A DNA stretch of 64,000 nt from Channa striata (GCA_033026295.1 CM065184.1:2007001-2071000); one strand, 5' to 3'. Counted from the first letter of the stretch, positions 11,541 to 24,175 are shown. The notes: a model not told the origin generated them from the sequence alone. Numbers and translations are program-made.

Positions 11541-13959
11541 ATGTTGGCTCAGAATAGGAAATATGCTGGCCATGACCGACAGACTTGATCCACATTAGAG
11601 CCCGAGTACCTTATCACCATCTATGTATTTAATTCAACAGGTTTTACACAAACCTTACACACTGTCTGTTATTTGAAACTAATTTTATTTTCAATTCAAC
11701 TTTAAACTAAGGACAATCCCCTTTAAAAGCAACATAGATCAAAAGACACGAACACTGGGCAAGTTGGTAGGACCAGTGTTTGTACAATGGGAACACACAA
11801 CTCTAAACCCAGGAATACGTGATACAACGCTGATACTTTCGGTATTAGGTAATAGTCACTACTCACATTAAGTTGAAATAAATAGTCAATACCTCAGTTG
11901 GACACACTGGATCTAAATTCTTGACATAAAACACATGTTTAAAAAGTCCAGAATTTTAAATCGCATTAGGATTATCAGTTTAAATTATTGATATGACTTA
12001 AAGAATAACTGGCCAAATGTGACATTGAACCTAACATGACAGTATGCTACAATATCACGTTACAATATGAAGCATCTTCACCACCAACAGTCAGTAGCTA
12101 CAGAGAAACTTTAACCATTTTCTCAAGGAATTTATAAGGGGAGCATAAAGCACGTTTGTGTTTTTCAGTAAATGGAAAAAAACAACCACTTTGTGTTAAC
12201 CAGTAAATACAGTGTCAGCACTTGCTAATTATGGGAAGTGGCTGCTGAATGTTTCGCACACTGACCTTTGATAAACAGGCGCCTCATCTGACCTGCAACT
12301 GCTTCAGTGGCATCTTCATATCCACGAGGGGAGGAGCTCAGCGGGTAGGGGGTTTCCCGGCTGTCTGAAGCCTGTTGTATACAGAAGTTTGATTAACTGA
12401 TTAGTTTTATGCGGTTTCAAGATAAATACAGCTGAGTGTTGTCGAAGTCACAATGGAAATCTATAGTGGTTTCCTCATAATGTTGCCTAAAGGAGACATG
12501 TATAAACTTAATAGCTTAGAACTATGTGATACTCCATAACTAACTTCTGTGTGCATGGAAGATTCATCAATAACATGAACAAAGTGGAATCTATCTGATA
12601 GATAACACTGACATAAACCAAATGATTTTTAGTTCCTTCCTTTTAGTTACTTCCCAGCTAACCAACCACAAACGTTTAGCTGCTGAGTGCCTGTAGCATA
12701 GGTTCCCATCCAAACACTGCTCCTGCACCAGGCCCAGTCTATTACTTGGACTTGCATGTTTTTTTTCATCAGTAAATATAAACCACTATCAGTGAATTCT
12801 TTTCTGAGAGTTCATCTTACTTCTCTGACATCTGTTCTCACAATCGCTAATCATAGATCAGTGACTGTGCCATTTACCTGTGTAGTTTTAAAGAAAAAGT
12901 ATGTAACTTATTTTGAGCATGTTTTTGTAAACGGCGCACGCACCAAAAGTTATTTTAGACCACACCTCCGTTAAACTGAGAAGATCTCCCTCAGTTTTGG
13001 CTGTCCATGCAACAAACAGCTGTTTTCTTCTTCTCCGTGGAGCTTTTCCAAAGTGTGTAAAACCTGAGACCATCAGTTTGATGTTGCAGAGTATTTGGGA
13101 AAAACAAAGCTCTATTCTATTTGCTTGACACTCTTCTCTGCTTGTTCTTTGACAAAACCATAACTCCAAAATTATTGCTTGGTCCAGAAGCAGATCTGCA
13201 AATAGTATACTATTTCTTCTTCACTCGTTGTCTGAGCCTATCATTCGCATGTCCCAGCATTGATGGTTTAACACGGGGAGCTGTAAATGCAAAAACAACT
13301 CGAGCCACCTGGAGAATTTTAGAATTTGCTTGGCTTCCTTTCCACAGTCTTAATTTGAAAAGGAGCTGTCGACGCCATTATTTATGATCAATTCCTATGT
13401 GTTCATGACTGATACCTGAAGCCGTGGGCAGAGTGTGTTGGAGCACAGCACTTGTAGGAGCAGACGAGTGGAGGAGACTGCTAACTCTTCTTGCTAAACA
13501 AACACATCGTTTTAAAGCTCAGCAGTATGTAGACGGTTCCTAGAGCTTGTGGCCGTGAGTCATGAATCAGCTGCTTCTCTGTAAAGTCTTTGAAAAGCAC
13601 ATGAGGATTTGAGGGAGCTTTTCATAACAGAACGAGACACGCTGTTAAAAAGAAGCCAGGACTTTCCATGGGGAAGCAGAGGAATAACTGGACCGGAATC
13701 AGCCACAGTGGGAACAATTGGTGGATGAGATAAGTAACTGAGTCTGTACGTTATACCCACAGCAGTGGGTACGGAGACCTGCAGCTCTAGCCATTGCCCT
13801 CATTTATCAACCTGCATGCACACAAGATTGCACATGAGGGTGTCCATGTGTTTGCACTCGCTCTGTATGTTCATTTTCTTTACTTTTAGTGCTGAGAAGA
13901 TTAATAAATAACACTTTCACGATCAAATGTTCTGCAGGACGGTTGCCTAACGGGACATC
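11541..13959. other. Unique AT-rich non-coding sequence
   Basis: No supported gene or repeat over about 2.4 kb. 12290-12380 is GC-richer ('cacgaggggaggagctcagc' near 12324) and might be a small regulatory block. The rest is ordinary AT-rich DNA with short frames of no recognisable product. Confidence 0.35.
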
Positions 13960-14330
13960 ACCTTCAGCGTGTCCACAGCTGGTGTTAACCGGCGCAGGCG
14001 TGGGTGAGTTTTAGATCCAGCCTCTGGTATGCGCCGTCTTTTTCACCCTCCATGTGCTGTAGATTAGTGTCTTTGTTCTCTGGGGTGCTGCCATAACATT
14101 TGCTCATTAATCACACTCTTCCAGTGGTCCTCCCCTCCACCATCCGTCCTTCTCCTCCCACCAATGGCTGCCAACTATTCCCAGGGTGTGAACTCTCTCT
14201 GATGCTAAAACCGCAGCGCTATATCCAGGCAGCACACATCCAGGAGGGAAAGTGGGTCAACAATAACCACACTGGAACCACCTGAAAGCAGCAGGAATGC
14301 AGGACCACCTCCTGTTCCTCTGGCTGCAAA
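13960..14330. promoter_or_regulatory. Candidate conserved non-coding element
   Basis: Repeat-free block containing 'gctcattaatcacac' near 14102 (a TAAT/ATTA homeobox-type core) and 'ccggcgcaggcgtgggtgag' near 13989. It lies at the start of a run of similar blocks reaching 16 kb. The call rests on composition and motif content only. Confidence 0.25.
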
Positions 14331-14870
14331 GCTCATCTGTTAGGACTCACACGACTGTACGACAGCTTTAGGGTGAACAGGTTTGATCCTGGACTGTTAT
14401 ATCCTTTTAGTGCAAAGCAAAAGCCACGAGATAAGTTGTCAGCACAACTTCACCAAAACACTGTCACTAATGTGAATGTTTATTTGGCTAAGGATTTATC
14501 ATAGTCAGCAATTATTATCTTGTAGAAATGTAACTTTTAGGGCTGTTTAACTGAAGTCACCGTACCCAACCCCATGTTGCTGGGCCGTGCAGTGGATTCA
14601 GTTTTTGGCTTAACTCACATGACCCGCACTCGCCCGATTTTACTTTTCCCTGCACACTCACTGGAAAGCAACAATGAAACTATATTCTGAGCATTAAAAC
14701 AGGCCAAAACACCTACATGTAGTCCAAATGTGGATCAAATTCTTTTCAGCACATGAATATGGAACACGGCCTCCCTAGCCTGTCCAAGCACTATACAGCT
14801 GTTTAGGAACCAAACTGTTAACTGTCTGAGTCCAGTGTTTCCTGTCAAACCATATGACTGTAAACTCTCA
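14331..14870. other. Unique non-coding sequence
   Basis: No gene, known repeat or striking structure seen. Confidence 0.35.
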
Positions 14871-15320
14871 ACAATGATGTCATCTCGGCCACTTGTAAAT
14901 TAGAGAGGAAACCTCCTCATTGTAAATTGACAGAGAAAGGATTAATATGCCCTGTTTGCTCTCTGAAAAAATATTCCATTTATTATTCTCCGTACACATG
15001 TTAAACCCATAATCCTGTCCTGTCAGAATAATACATTGTCAGATTGCTCAATTCGTCCCTTCACATAAATCTCAGTTAGAGCAAAGCCAGTTGTAGAGAG
15101 CCAGCGTTTCAACATGGGGCCCCTGCACTGCACTTACATATTGGACCTTTTAGTGGCAACTCAGAGCTGTTTGAGTGTTTATGTCACTGTCCAATGGTCT
15201 CTGGGTTAAATCCATCATGAGCCGTCAGACTTTAAATCAGAGCAGCATGAAACAGGGGGTTGAGTTTCTCTGTGCTGGGGGCCCTGGAGTCTGAGGCCTC
15301 ATTCGTTGCTTTTGTTTCCA
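14871..15320. promoter_or_regulatory. Candidate strongly conserved non-coding element
   Basis: Repeat-free stretch with the look of a vertebrate developmental enhancer. Two 'tgtaaatt' copies lie about 26 bp apart (near 14894 and 14921). An OTX/PITX-type core occurs in both orientations ('ggatta' at 14939-14944 and 'taatcc' at 15010-15015), along with other TTATT/TAAT cores. No open frame of note covers it. Identity with other vertebrates is my expectation, not an observation. Confidence 0.35.
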
Positions 15321-15351
15321 GCTTTCAGCCGTGCCCACACCCCAACACACT

Positions 15352-15368
15352 CACACACACACACACAC
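15352..15368. repeat. Short (CA)n microsatellite
   Basis: Eight to nine CA units inside a C-rich stretch (15335-15460). Confidence 0.9.
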
Positions 15369-15569
15369 TTTAAGCCCCCTTCCCAAAATATCTCTCGCAC
15401 GCTATACTCTTGCCTTTCGTTCCACCTCCACCCCCTGGTTCTTTGTTGCCACGCTCACCCCCTCTTTGCTGAGCCAATGGTAAATTAGCATTTTTCCATC
15501 GCTTTACTTTTGTCTTAGTTGACCATCCACACCATCACCACCATTCACGCTCCCCACCCTTCCCTATCC

Positions 15570-15860
15570 ACTGGTATGTGGCCCATTCCTAATCCGCAGA
15601 GCTGTCCGAAATAACCCCCTCAGAAAAACAAGCCCAGAGTGGCCACTGCTGGGAAAGGGGGTCCCTTCAATTCTCATTAAGGGCCAATAGCTAACCCTCC
15701 CCTCCCCTCCCCATAACCCAGCTCCCCTCTCCCTATTGCTAGCTCAGTGTGTTGCACCAATGCTCTCATTAGCATTGCACCCCCCTTTTGGGTCCTCCCG
15801 TGCATTATCAGGTCAGGCAGAGAAACGGACGCCTCCTTTTTTGTCAAAATATGACCCATT
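15570..15860. promoter_or_regulatory. Candidate conserved non-coding element
   Basis: Contains an OTX/PITX-type 'taatcc' at 15590-15595, 'ctcattaagggccaatag' (ATTA core beside a CCAAT box, 15673-15690), and two near-identical phrases with 'attgc' or 'agcattgcac' around 15735-15780. A CCCCT-rich stretch lies at 15696-15732. It sits between microsatellites and is otherwise repeat-free. Enhancer function is inference. Confidence 0.3.
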
Positions 15861-15903
15861 CAGCATCTTCTCCTTCCCTCAATATCTTTTCAATACCCCC
15901 TAT

Positions 15904-15926
15904 ACACACACACACACACACACACA
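15904..15926. repeat. (CA)n microsatellite
   Basis: About 11 uninterrupted units. It produces a spurious Cys/Val reading frame on the minus strand. Confidence 0.95.
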
Positions 15927-16081
15927 AAACTCCCTGCTTTGAAGCTGGGTTTTAGTAAAGGCCCAGCTCTCTCCACCACCAGCTCTTTTTGAAGGAAGTT
16001 TGCCCCTGATCCAGTGACCAATGCCAAGTCTGAGCAAGCACTGTGCCAGTCTGTAGCAACACACACAGATACCCCCCCCAA

Positions 16082-16082
<1 letters not shown>

Positions 16083-16124
<42 letters not shown>
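16083..16124. repeat. (CA)21 microsatellite
   Basis: Uninterrupted CA array preceded by a short C run ('accccccccaacc'). Several overlapping minus-strand open frames of 77-99 codons here are translations of this repeat and are not genes. Confidence 0.97.
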
Positions 16125-16127
<3 letters not shown>

Positions 16128-16773
16128 TCTCTCCATGCTTCTTAATGAGACGTGTTGATGAGAATTGAAGCTGTCCAAGCTGGGGCACACGGCACACAAG
16201 TCACAAGGCTCTCAGCTGAGCCACTCTCAGTCTGCCACCCAGACTGCAGTGGACTCAGCCTAACACAGCTCCAACACAGCTTTACTTCTCTGTGGTTCAA
16301 AGTTTTAAATAAACTCATGATGATCAGCAAAGGATGAGGCATGAGGAAAATCTTGTAGTGCAGTAGCACTTCTGGATACACACACCCATACACCCAATTG
16401 TTGCATTTGAACACATACTTGCAGATGTTCCTCAAAGCCAGTCAACAACGATGATCTAAACAAAATATAATTTCATAATTAAATTCAATAACTTGCCAGT
16501 GACGCCCTTGATTAAGCTGCAAACCCCCTGATTTTATGGAAAGTGTAGTCTGACAGCTCAGGCTTGTAAATTACAGCTAAACTCATAGTCTTTCACACTG
16601 TCAGATAATAACAGACTCTGGTCTCCAAGTGTGCAGACACACTGACTTCAGTATAAATTTGTTGTTTCATGCCACACTTGAATCCAGCTCTTTGTGATTA
16701 TTGTGAGGCCTCTCAGCTCAAATAATGGCCATTTGACAAATTACTGCATCTCCATTGTTCTGTGTAGAGAACC
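16125..16773. other. Unique non-coding sequence
   Basis: No gene or known repeat. A 97-codon minus-strand frame (16142-16435) has no recognisable domain. Confidence 0.35.
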
Positions 16774-16852
16774 AAAATATAAATCTAGTAAACTAGATTT
16801 ATATTTTATTTATATCTATATATTTAATCTAGTAAACTAGATTTATATTTTA
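16774..16852. repeat. Palindromic unit duplicated in tandem
   Basis: 16774-16789 and 16792-16807 are perfect 16-base inverted arms separated by only two bases, built around 'aatctagt' / 'actagatt'. A 27-base segment covering most of the palindrome (16782-16808) recurs exactly at 16826-16852, a 44-base period. The structure could extrude as a cruciform and could be the footprint of a small inverted-repeat element or a local slippage duplication. Confidence 0.9.
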
Positions 16853-17864
16853 CTTCAATTGAATTTGACCACTTGGGGGCAACACAACAAGTTGACCTTT
16901 TGCAGTTGTGATGGTGCATGTATCAGGTGACAATCACCTGTTAACACATTCAGCAGGAGCAGCAGAGCATTATTATTCATTCACAATGGCCACCTGATGA
17001 AAGTTTAATATTCCCTTTCTTTTTCCCCAGTTTTGGTCTATACCAGTGAAAAATCTAGCTCTTTAACTACTAAATGTCCATAACTGTGACTGTCTGTTTC
17101 CCTCTGTTTAAAAATGACACTGATCAGAGCAGTGAGACTCAGCCAAAACAGTACGGGTGTGCCGAGAACAATAAGAGTAAGCTGAAAGACACTAAAATGC
17201 TCTGCCGAGTTGAGTAAACAAGTATAACTGTCCTTGTGTTTTGATCCATTCTATCACAGCCCCATTATAACCTACTGTAAATGTTTGAATGATTATTAGC
17301 TGAACTGTATTGTCAAATTGTAGTTAAAGCTACAAATCCCCATTCAAATCCCTCGACTGCAGATTTAAACCGGGGACCATCGTGGAGTGAGGCGCCAGCA
17401 CTAAACACTCCATCGCCACTGTGGTTCCCAGTTTGGAACTTATTTTACACAGATTTATTTGTAAAAAGTTAAAGTGTCTTTTTAAATGTAAAACATAAGA
17501 AGTTGGTGATTTTGATCTTTCCATTAATCTGAAGCTACATCTATCTATATTTTTTGAATATTTTTCATATATTACACTGCAGTTGCAAATGATACAGATT
17601 ATTTTAGATATGAATTTGTTAGTTTACGATTGCCTCTCCTGACACATTATTCCTCAATACACTACTATATGTTATTTGCAACATTTCTCCCCACCCACAT
17701 TCATCCTCGTGGAGACAGTGGATCTCAGAAAACACTGTGTCAAACTGGTCATTGATATCGTGCCTCTTGGCTGTACATCTTTTCTCTTTGGGAGTCAGAG
17801 AGACCTATTGTCCATCCCACCCACAACTCATCGTAACCACACACCCACCCACCCCCAGGCCCAG
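16853..17864. other. Unique AT-rich non-coding sequence
   Basis: No supported gene. 'ccacttgggggc' at 16869-16880 loosely resembles a CTCF core but departs from it at key positions. 17520-17680 is strongly AT-rich. Confidence 0.35.
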
Positions 17865-18125
17865 ATCCGAAATGGCTGACCCTGGTGTCAATGGCCTGCA
17901 CCCCACCCTGCGACCCCTTTGCCAAGCCATGGGGTTAGGGTGCCACTTTTTGGGAAAGTGAGCAGAGAAAGAGAAAGAGGAGGGGTGAGTGTTTTTACAT
18001 GTATATGTTTGTGTGTGTGTGTGTGTGTGTCGGGTGGGGGCACATCCCCAATCAATGATGTAAAACAGAACCATTGTCAGGGTGGAAAGGGAAAAGACCC
18101 TGATTAATGCAACAGGGTGTTTGTT
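17865..18125. promoter_or_regulatory. Candidate conserved non-coding block around a (TG)n tract
   Basis: GC-balanced sequence on both sides of a (TG)n at 18010-18030. It includes 'ccatggggttagggtgccac' near 17927, 'aatcaatgatgtaa' and a SOX-like 'ccattgtc' near 18071, and 'cctgattaatgcaac' near 18098 with a PBX/homeobox-type TGATTAAT. The motif density is suggestive only. Confidence 0.25.
18010..18030. repeat. (TG)n microsatellite
   Basis: Ten uninterrupted units. Confidence 0.95.
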
Positions 18126-20404
18126 TGATAGATGAAAGAGTAGAAATGGGGGAGGGAGGAGGAGAGAGAGAGTGAATGTGGCAAAAAGAGAGAGAGAAGA
18201 ATCAGGGCATGAGAAGGGTCTCGACACATTTAAGAGTCTGTTCAATGTCCAGCCGAGGAGAACTGGGGGAGAAATATTTCACAGCTGACAAGTGTGTGTG
18301 TGCAAGAAAAGGTGGGTGTTTGGATGAGGAGACAGGAACTGATGAAGTGTAGCTGGAGTGTGTGTGTAGAAATATGTTATGCAACGGGCTCTCTCGGGGG
18401 AAAGAAGAGGTGAGGATCAGACCGAGAGAGGATAAGGGAAGAAGAGAGGTGAACTGTCATTATTGAAGAAAAATGAAAAGAAGAAACAACTTAAAGTGTT
18501 TTTTCTCTCTGTCTGAGGTGTGTTTGAGTGTGTGACTTGCGGCCTACTTCTTTCGGTTTCTCTGCCCACCCTAATCAACACTTTTCCCTCCTCTCCTGCT
18601 CTCACCGTGCTTCCTACAGAAATACTCCAGCACACATTGACTACACTTAGTAAGGTCAGGAAAAGATTGCCTCACTTTTCCCAAACAACTTGAAAACCAC
18701 CCTAAGCAAAGTTGCCAATCCATTGAAAGTTATTGTTACATAATCTTTAGGGGGGTAAACTAAAATTTAAAGTAAATTATTGAATTAGTTTTATTTATAG
18801 CAATATAATATACAATAGAAATGCATGTGAATGTCTTTTTAAAACTACGCAAAGATTTTTTTATAGTCTAACATTTTTTGTTTGTTAAAAATAAATTTAA
18901 TCAGCCACAGCGATTCATTTATTCAGCTAATCAAGACAATAAAAACATAATTTAAAATTGAATTTGCTTGAAACTATACCAGATATTAAATTACTAGTCA
19001 AAAACATTTCCACCATGATGGTTTACAATTTGTTAATGAGAAGATTTTTTTTAAAAAAAGACAGGTGGCTGCAGTGGGTGTGGTCTAGGTAGAAAATGAA
19101 TGTATTTAAGCAATTTCAGCGAGTCAAAGAAATGAGTGAAGCCATTGATCCCCACAGTGATGAGGACTGAGGCTGGTTAAGTAATGAAATTAAAATCGAC
19201 AATAAAAGAAATATGTCAGTGTAAACCTCTGTAATGTGCTTTTACTGAACACTATGTACCATTTTTGCGAAACACTAGTAAAGCTGCTTAGATATTTCAA
19301 TTCAGGTATTTAACTGTTTTTATGAACACATCCATCCCTTTCTCCTGCTTTCTTTTAGCCCTGCACTGGGTTGCCCCAGCTGTTCCAGCAGTAAATGCAT
19401 TACTGTTTGTTCCTGAAGTCCACAGGTCCTTAAATGCATCACCTCAGCTGTAAAACTTATATCTACTCTTTGAACACGACACAAGGGAATTTTAAAAACA
19501 AACCATATTCCAGCCTGAGCTCCATAAAAGTTAGCACATGCTCCTGATTTTCTCTGAAGCCCACTTGGTCGAACACGACACGCGTTTGCGCTGTGATTTT
19601 CAGCTCAGTGCTCTAGAAACCTGCGTCATTTTCAGTGTTTCCCGAGCTCTGATTGAACCCTTGTGCATGCCTTTAAACACATCTTTTATGATGTGAAAGC
19701 GTTGCTATGAATAAGTGAATCCTTGGGCCAGCTGGAGTGGAGAGAGGTGGGGGTCTGCTGGCTACAGTTAGACCACACTTTATTGTCCGAATCCAAATGT
19801 AGTTGTGTGTTGAGTAACTGCTCTTGGGTGGTGTTACATTATTGAGGGATGTGTAATGTAATGTGTCATCCCCAGGGCTGATCGAACAGTACACTGTAAT
19901 AATGAAACCAGATGATGTAATTTTGGTTTTATTATATAATCTCATATAATGTGCCGTTCATTGAACTGATTTTCTATTTGGTTCCTAATACTTCTTGTGT
20001 TATATGGTTCTTGCGTGCTGACTTTATTATGTGTCTGGGATATTTGTGTAAGCCAGCCCACATACAGTCGCTCATGCTTCTTCTTCAATCATACTTATAC
20101 ATATACATGGACATATAAATACATACTTGTACCTCAAGTTTGACGAGTTTATGGATACCTCTGCTTCTTTATTCACATTGTGTCGTGGATTTACCAGTAA
20201 CTGAAACATTCACTCTTTATTTTTCCATGCAGTTTAATTTCTAGCATGTGAAGCAAATTAATCTGGTTTTCATCTAACAGGCTGCTTTTTTTGGTCAAAA
20301 CGTGAGTGTTTTTGTGATTAACAAATCAAGTTACTGTAGATGTCTGATTGGGTGTGTGTGTGTTTGGACAGAGAGTTTGGGGGTTAGATTTTTGTGACTC
20401 AGAT
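18126..20404. other. Purine-rich stretch followed by unique AT-rich sequence
   Basis: 18140-18210 and 18390-18480 are A/G-rich with GAGAGA runs. 18700-19050 is very AT-rich. 19560-19720 is GC-richer and repeat-free. A 146-codon minus-strand frame (17805-18245) is low-complexity and is not credible as a gene. No exon supported. Confidence 0.35.
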
Positions 20405-20625
20405 TCGTACTCCGTAGCCCATAATTAATGGTCCCTGATGGAGGTGGAGCTGGACAATAGGAGCCTTTCAGTGGGGCCGTGGGGTTCCAGGCCCGAACCC
20501 ATTCTGGCCCGTCCTGCCGGCACATTGTTCTTTTGCAGTAACTTCTGCCAGCTGGGCCGAGAGGGGGACAGAGACACTGCGGCCTCGGATCCTCTGTGTG
20601 TGCGTTTGTGTGTGTATGGACGTAC
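20405..20625. promoter_or_regulatory. Candidate conserved non-coding element
   Basis: GC-rich block between AT-rich flanks, with a 'cataattaatgg' homeobox-type palindrome (TAATTA at 20422-20427), a SOX-like 'gacaatag' near 20453, and balanced unique sequence to about 20600. It is free of microsatellites until a short TG-rich end. Function is inference. Confidence 0.3.
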
Positions 20626-21639
20626 AGCAGTGCTTCTCCCCTAATTGGACTTCAGCAAAGACTGAAAAAGGCATTGCACATACACATACACACTCGTGTT
20701 TATTAAAGTGTCTTTGATTTAGGGTGAATTTAACAATTTTTGTTTTAAAATATTCTTTCAGTAAATAATGCAGTGCAGAGTCTATCAACAAAGAATAAGG
20801 AAAGAGGAATAAATCCTGTAACGGTATGTTTACTGTCACGACCCGTCGTTTCTCTCTTCTTCATAAACTAATTACAAGTCTGAGAATCTAAAGATGAAAG
20901 TTTTTCAGTTCTTTCAGCAAAAGGACTTGATGATGAACACTAGGGGTCAGTGTTCCTACGAGTACAGAAAGCAGCACCACCACCACCACCACTCGCCATG
21001 GGTCAGAATAGTTCACTGTTTAGCCAAACCAGCAGCCATGACCTGGAAGAAAAGCAGTTTTGTCTGTAGTAGCCAGTATAATGATAGCCTGTCTGATGAT
21101 ATTCAGTTCTATGTCTAAAATTATATACCTGATTGTGATTTCTTGTGTTATTGTTCTGATTATAAATAATAATGTGGGTATCATCTGCTTACCTTGGAAT
21201 TCATCACGAAAACAACAGAGTATAATTAAACCGATTTTGTTTCTCTCCCTAACCTTTGAGGCTGTGTAATCACGTTGCTGGTATGTCTGCATTGCATGGA
21301 AACATAAATGCGGTGGTGTGATGGTCTGTGTTTGCAAGTGTACATTTAATCCTGTGCAAGCATGTCTATGCATGCCTTGTGTGTGTAATAATAACTCTAT
21401 GCACTATGGCTTACCTATATTTAGAATGACCAACTTGACTTCCATAGCAGCCTAATCTCACACCCGCTGCTCTCCCCTGTAAATGCCGTGCTCTGGTGAT
21501 GCAAGACCATGTAAACACTCCGATGTTCTTCAGCGGTCTCTTTACAAATGTCATTTTACAGTTATGTTATGTTATGATATGTCACATGTCATGGTAATTA
21601 TGTTACATTATCTTATGTGTTACCAGGTGATGTCACTAC
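20626..21639. other. Unique sequence with a (CAC)6 tract
   Basis: Non-coding. 20975-20992 is six CAC/CCA triplets, which give a poly-histidine in one short frame but no real protein. 21560-21620 has repeated 'ttatgt' phrases. Nothing else is recognisable. Confidence 0.4.
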
Positions 21640-21945
21640 ATGGGCGACCTACCCTATGAGCGCAGATGCCACTCTCATGCCATCACCCATAAATTTGGAT
21701 GCAGCGGATGGGAATTACCTAGTCTGACAGGGGAACAGGGTGCGACCCAGAGCCCCTTAATCTGCCCTGTGGAAGCCGTAATCTCATTACTGTGTGAGAG
21801 AGCAGGAACCCCAGAATGCTCTAGCTCACTGCCCACAGCCCGGCGACAAAGCTCACTGTCTGCCTTTGAAGTAGGAATTGACCCAGAAGGACCCTCGTCT
21901 GGTTTCCTGGCGGTGCGACAGCAGCAGTCGTAGTTGCAAACTGGC
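21640..21945. promoter_or_regulatory. Candidate conserved non-coding element
   Basis: About 300 bases of GC-balanced, repeat-free sequence that stands out from AT-rich flanks. Both strands are open for 90-97 codons, which fits GC-richness better than coding, since no domain is recognisable. 'gccgtaatctcattactg' near 21775 holds paired TAAT/ATTA cores. A small unrecognised exon cannot be fully excluded. Confidence 0.3.
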
Positions 21946-24175
21946 AACTAGTGTAAGGACAGTAACATTTCCACTCCAACTCTCTTTAGATCGAACCTGA
22001 GCGATGTACGTACGCGTGTACGTTTGTAGAAGACGCCGACCATTAGCTTGAAAATACGAGGCCGTTAACACATTGTGCACAACATGCACTGAATTTTTGG
22101 TGTATTTCTGCTTTGAATGTGAGTTCCATCGCACCAAAATACCTCACTGTTTTTATAGGAAGTAATAGTCATAGCACATCCTGGATCCAGCCCAGTGTAT
22201 TGTTTGTTTCTGTTTCCACTTTTATTCACTCTAAGCCACACTGGCATTTGAATTTCCTGTCCCATGCTAGTGTTGTGTTTGGGGCAGCTTTTTCTGCATT
22301 CTGTATTACTTTGGGCTTTGATGTGGCAAATCCCAAGCATCAGTGATTTCTTATTGGTAACAGCAGCAAATAATTGTTTTGATCAGAAGGGATAATGAGA
22401 GATAATAAACACACAAAGCAATTTCCCACTGGGATTGATAAATTTGTTTGAACGTTGAATTTTGTAAATAAAAAGTCATCACTTGAGCCAGAAAGTCTTT
22501 CAACTCATTTCTCTTCTCTCTCCCATACGCTGTGGATGGGTTTGATTTCTTGTTGTACACCGGCCTACAATCAATGTGGACCTACAGTATGTGCGGCAAC
22601 ATGTCTGCCCTCGTCTTAATATGAGTGTGTTTTTGGCCGACATGCCAAAGGGGAAGGTTGTCTCTCTTGTGGAGCGACAAGCCTCAGCCTGTCTGTGTGT
22701 GACTGTGTGCGAAGGACTGGAGGCCTGTGTGGACGGCTGCAGGTTCTGCAGCAAGTATCAGCCTGTGAGGGAGCTGGGGAAAGTGTGGGTGTGAGTGTTG
22801 GGAACAGCCTGACGACCATTGTTTGCTTTGGACCCAGCTTGGATTATTGAGCTTAGGCCGTGTGTTTATGCATGTATACATTTGTGTATCGGCTTATATA
22901 CGTATTTATAGTAAATGGACATTTGTGCCAATTCATTTTGGGAATAAACAGGATTCAAACTGTGATTTACCTTTCACCTTCAGCTCCTCAAAGCCAATGA
23001 CAGATGATATCCACAACACCATCTTCTCCTTTCTTTCCCATTGCATGCTTTACCCACAGTCTTTCACAAACCTGGCAGGTCCCATCAGAACAACTGTATT
23101 ACACTCTGCTTGCGCGTGGCGGTGTGTGGTTTGAGTCTATGGTTACAGAGCTGTGGCCGTGCCGAGCACTCAGACAGATGCTAACTTTAGCATAATGTGT
23201 ACATGCTCTCTTGTATATACAACCACAAATGCATGCTTTTCTTTTGTGTCAGCCAAGGCAAAGCAGAGCTAAGGGTTGAAGAGAAGAGATATATATATGT
23301 GTGTGTTTTATAAAAGGGATGCCTTAATTGTGGTTAGACTGTCTCTGCATTCTACAAGGTCATATGCTTTGTTTAGATAAGCAATTAAGGTTTTTTTGTG
23401 TGTGTGGCCTCCAGTTCTCCCCCTACAGCCTTACATAACTGGCCAAGTAGGTCAGAGTTTCTCGAGCAACTAAACACAGGTTTTGGGAAACCCTGTCAAG
23501 ATTGCAAAGAGGTACATATTCACTAGGGAGAATATTGTGTTATTCCTTCAGAGTTCTAGTGAAAGAGAGATTACTTTCTGTGGCATTGACCTTTCCACTG
23601 GCAGTTCACAATAGCGCTGATCTAGGAATTTTACCATCTTCACCTGGTATGCTCATTGTAGATGGCTGACATAAACAGGACCATTACGAAATGCCTATAA
23701 CTAGGTCACAATCTTGTGGCCAACATAAAATTCGGGGCCTGATGAGAAAGCACTTAAAATCTCTGATGTGGATTACTGACCTCATTCAAATTTCTGCTTG
23801 TGCATGCATAGCTGGGGCTTCTTTAATGTGTCAGTCCAAGTACACATGTGAATTGCAGGTGCCGGTGGTCTCATGCAGATCAAGTGAGCAGGAATAACTT
23901 CAGCAGGTTACCAATAGATTCCAGGTAAAGTCTTACTGTCTGACTACGTTCATATATGAATTTTTGCATGAGTGTGTTACTTTGTAGGTGCGTGCATACT
24001 CACATACAACGTGTGCTCGGTACTGATTGTCTGTCCTGTCTGCTCACATTAGCAGCAATTTGGTTCCACAGGCCTGATGTTTGTCCTGGGCCCCAGTAAG
24101 GACAAGCCTAGCCTCAAATGGGGGGCAAACAATATGTGAGGGGACAACAGGGGACGTTGGGCAGTTGTGGTGAAA

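Noticed and set aside
15890..16199. Overlapping 77-99-codon minus-strand frames
   Set aside because: Translations of two CA microsatellites.
16869..16880. Possible CTCF site 'ccacttgggggc'
   Set aside because: Differs from the CTCF core at key positions, and similar 'cacttgggggc' phrases occur in fish repeats.
20938..21010. Poly-histidine coding run
   Set aside because: A (CAC)6 simple repeat in a short frame without other protein features.
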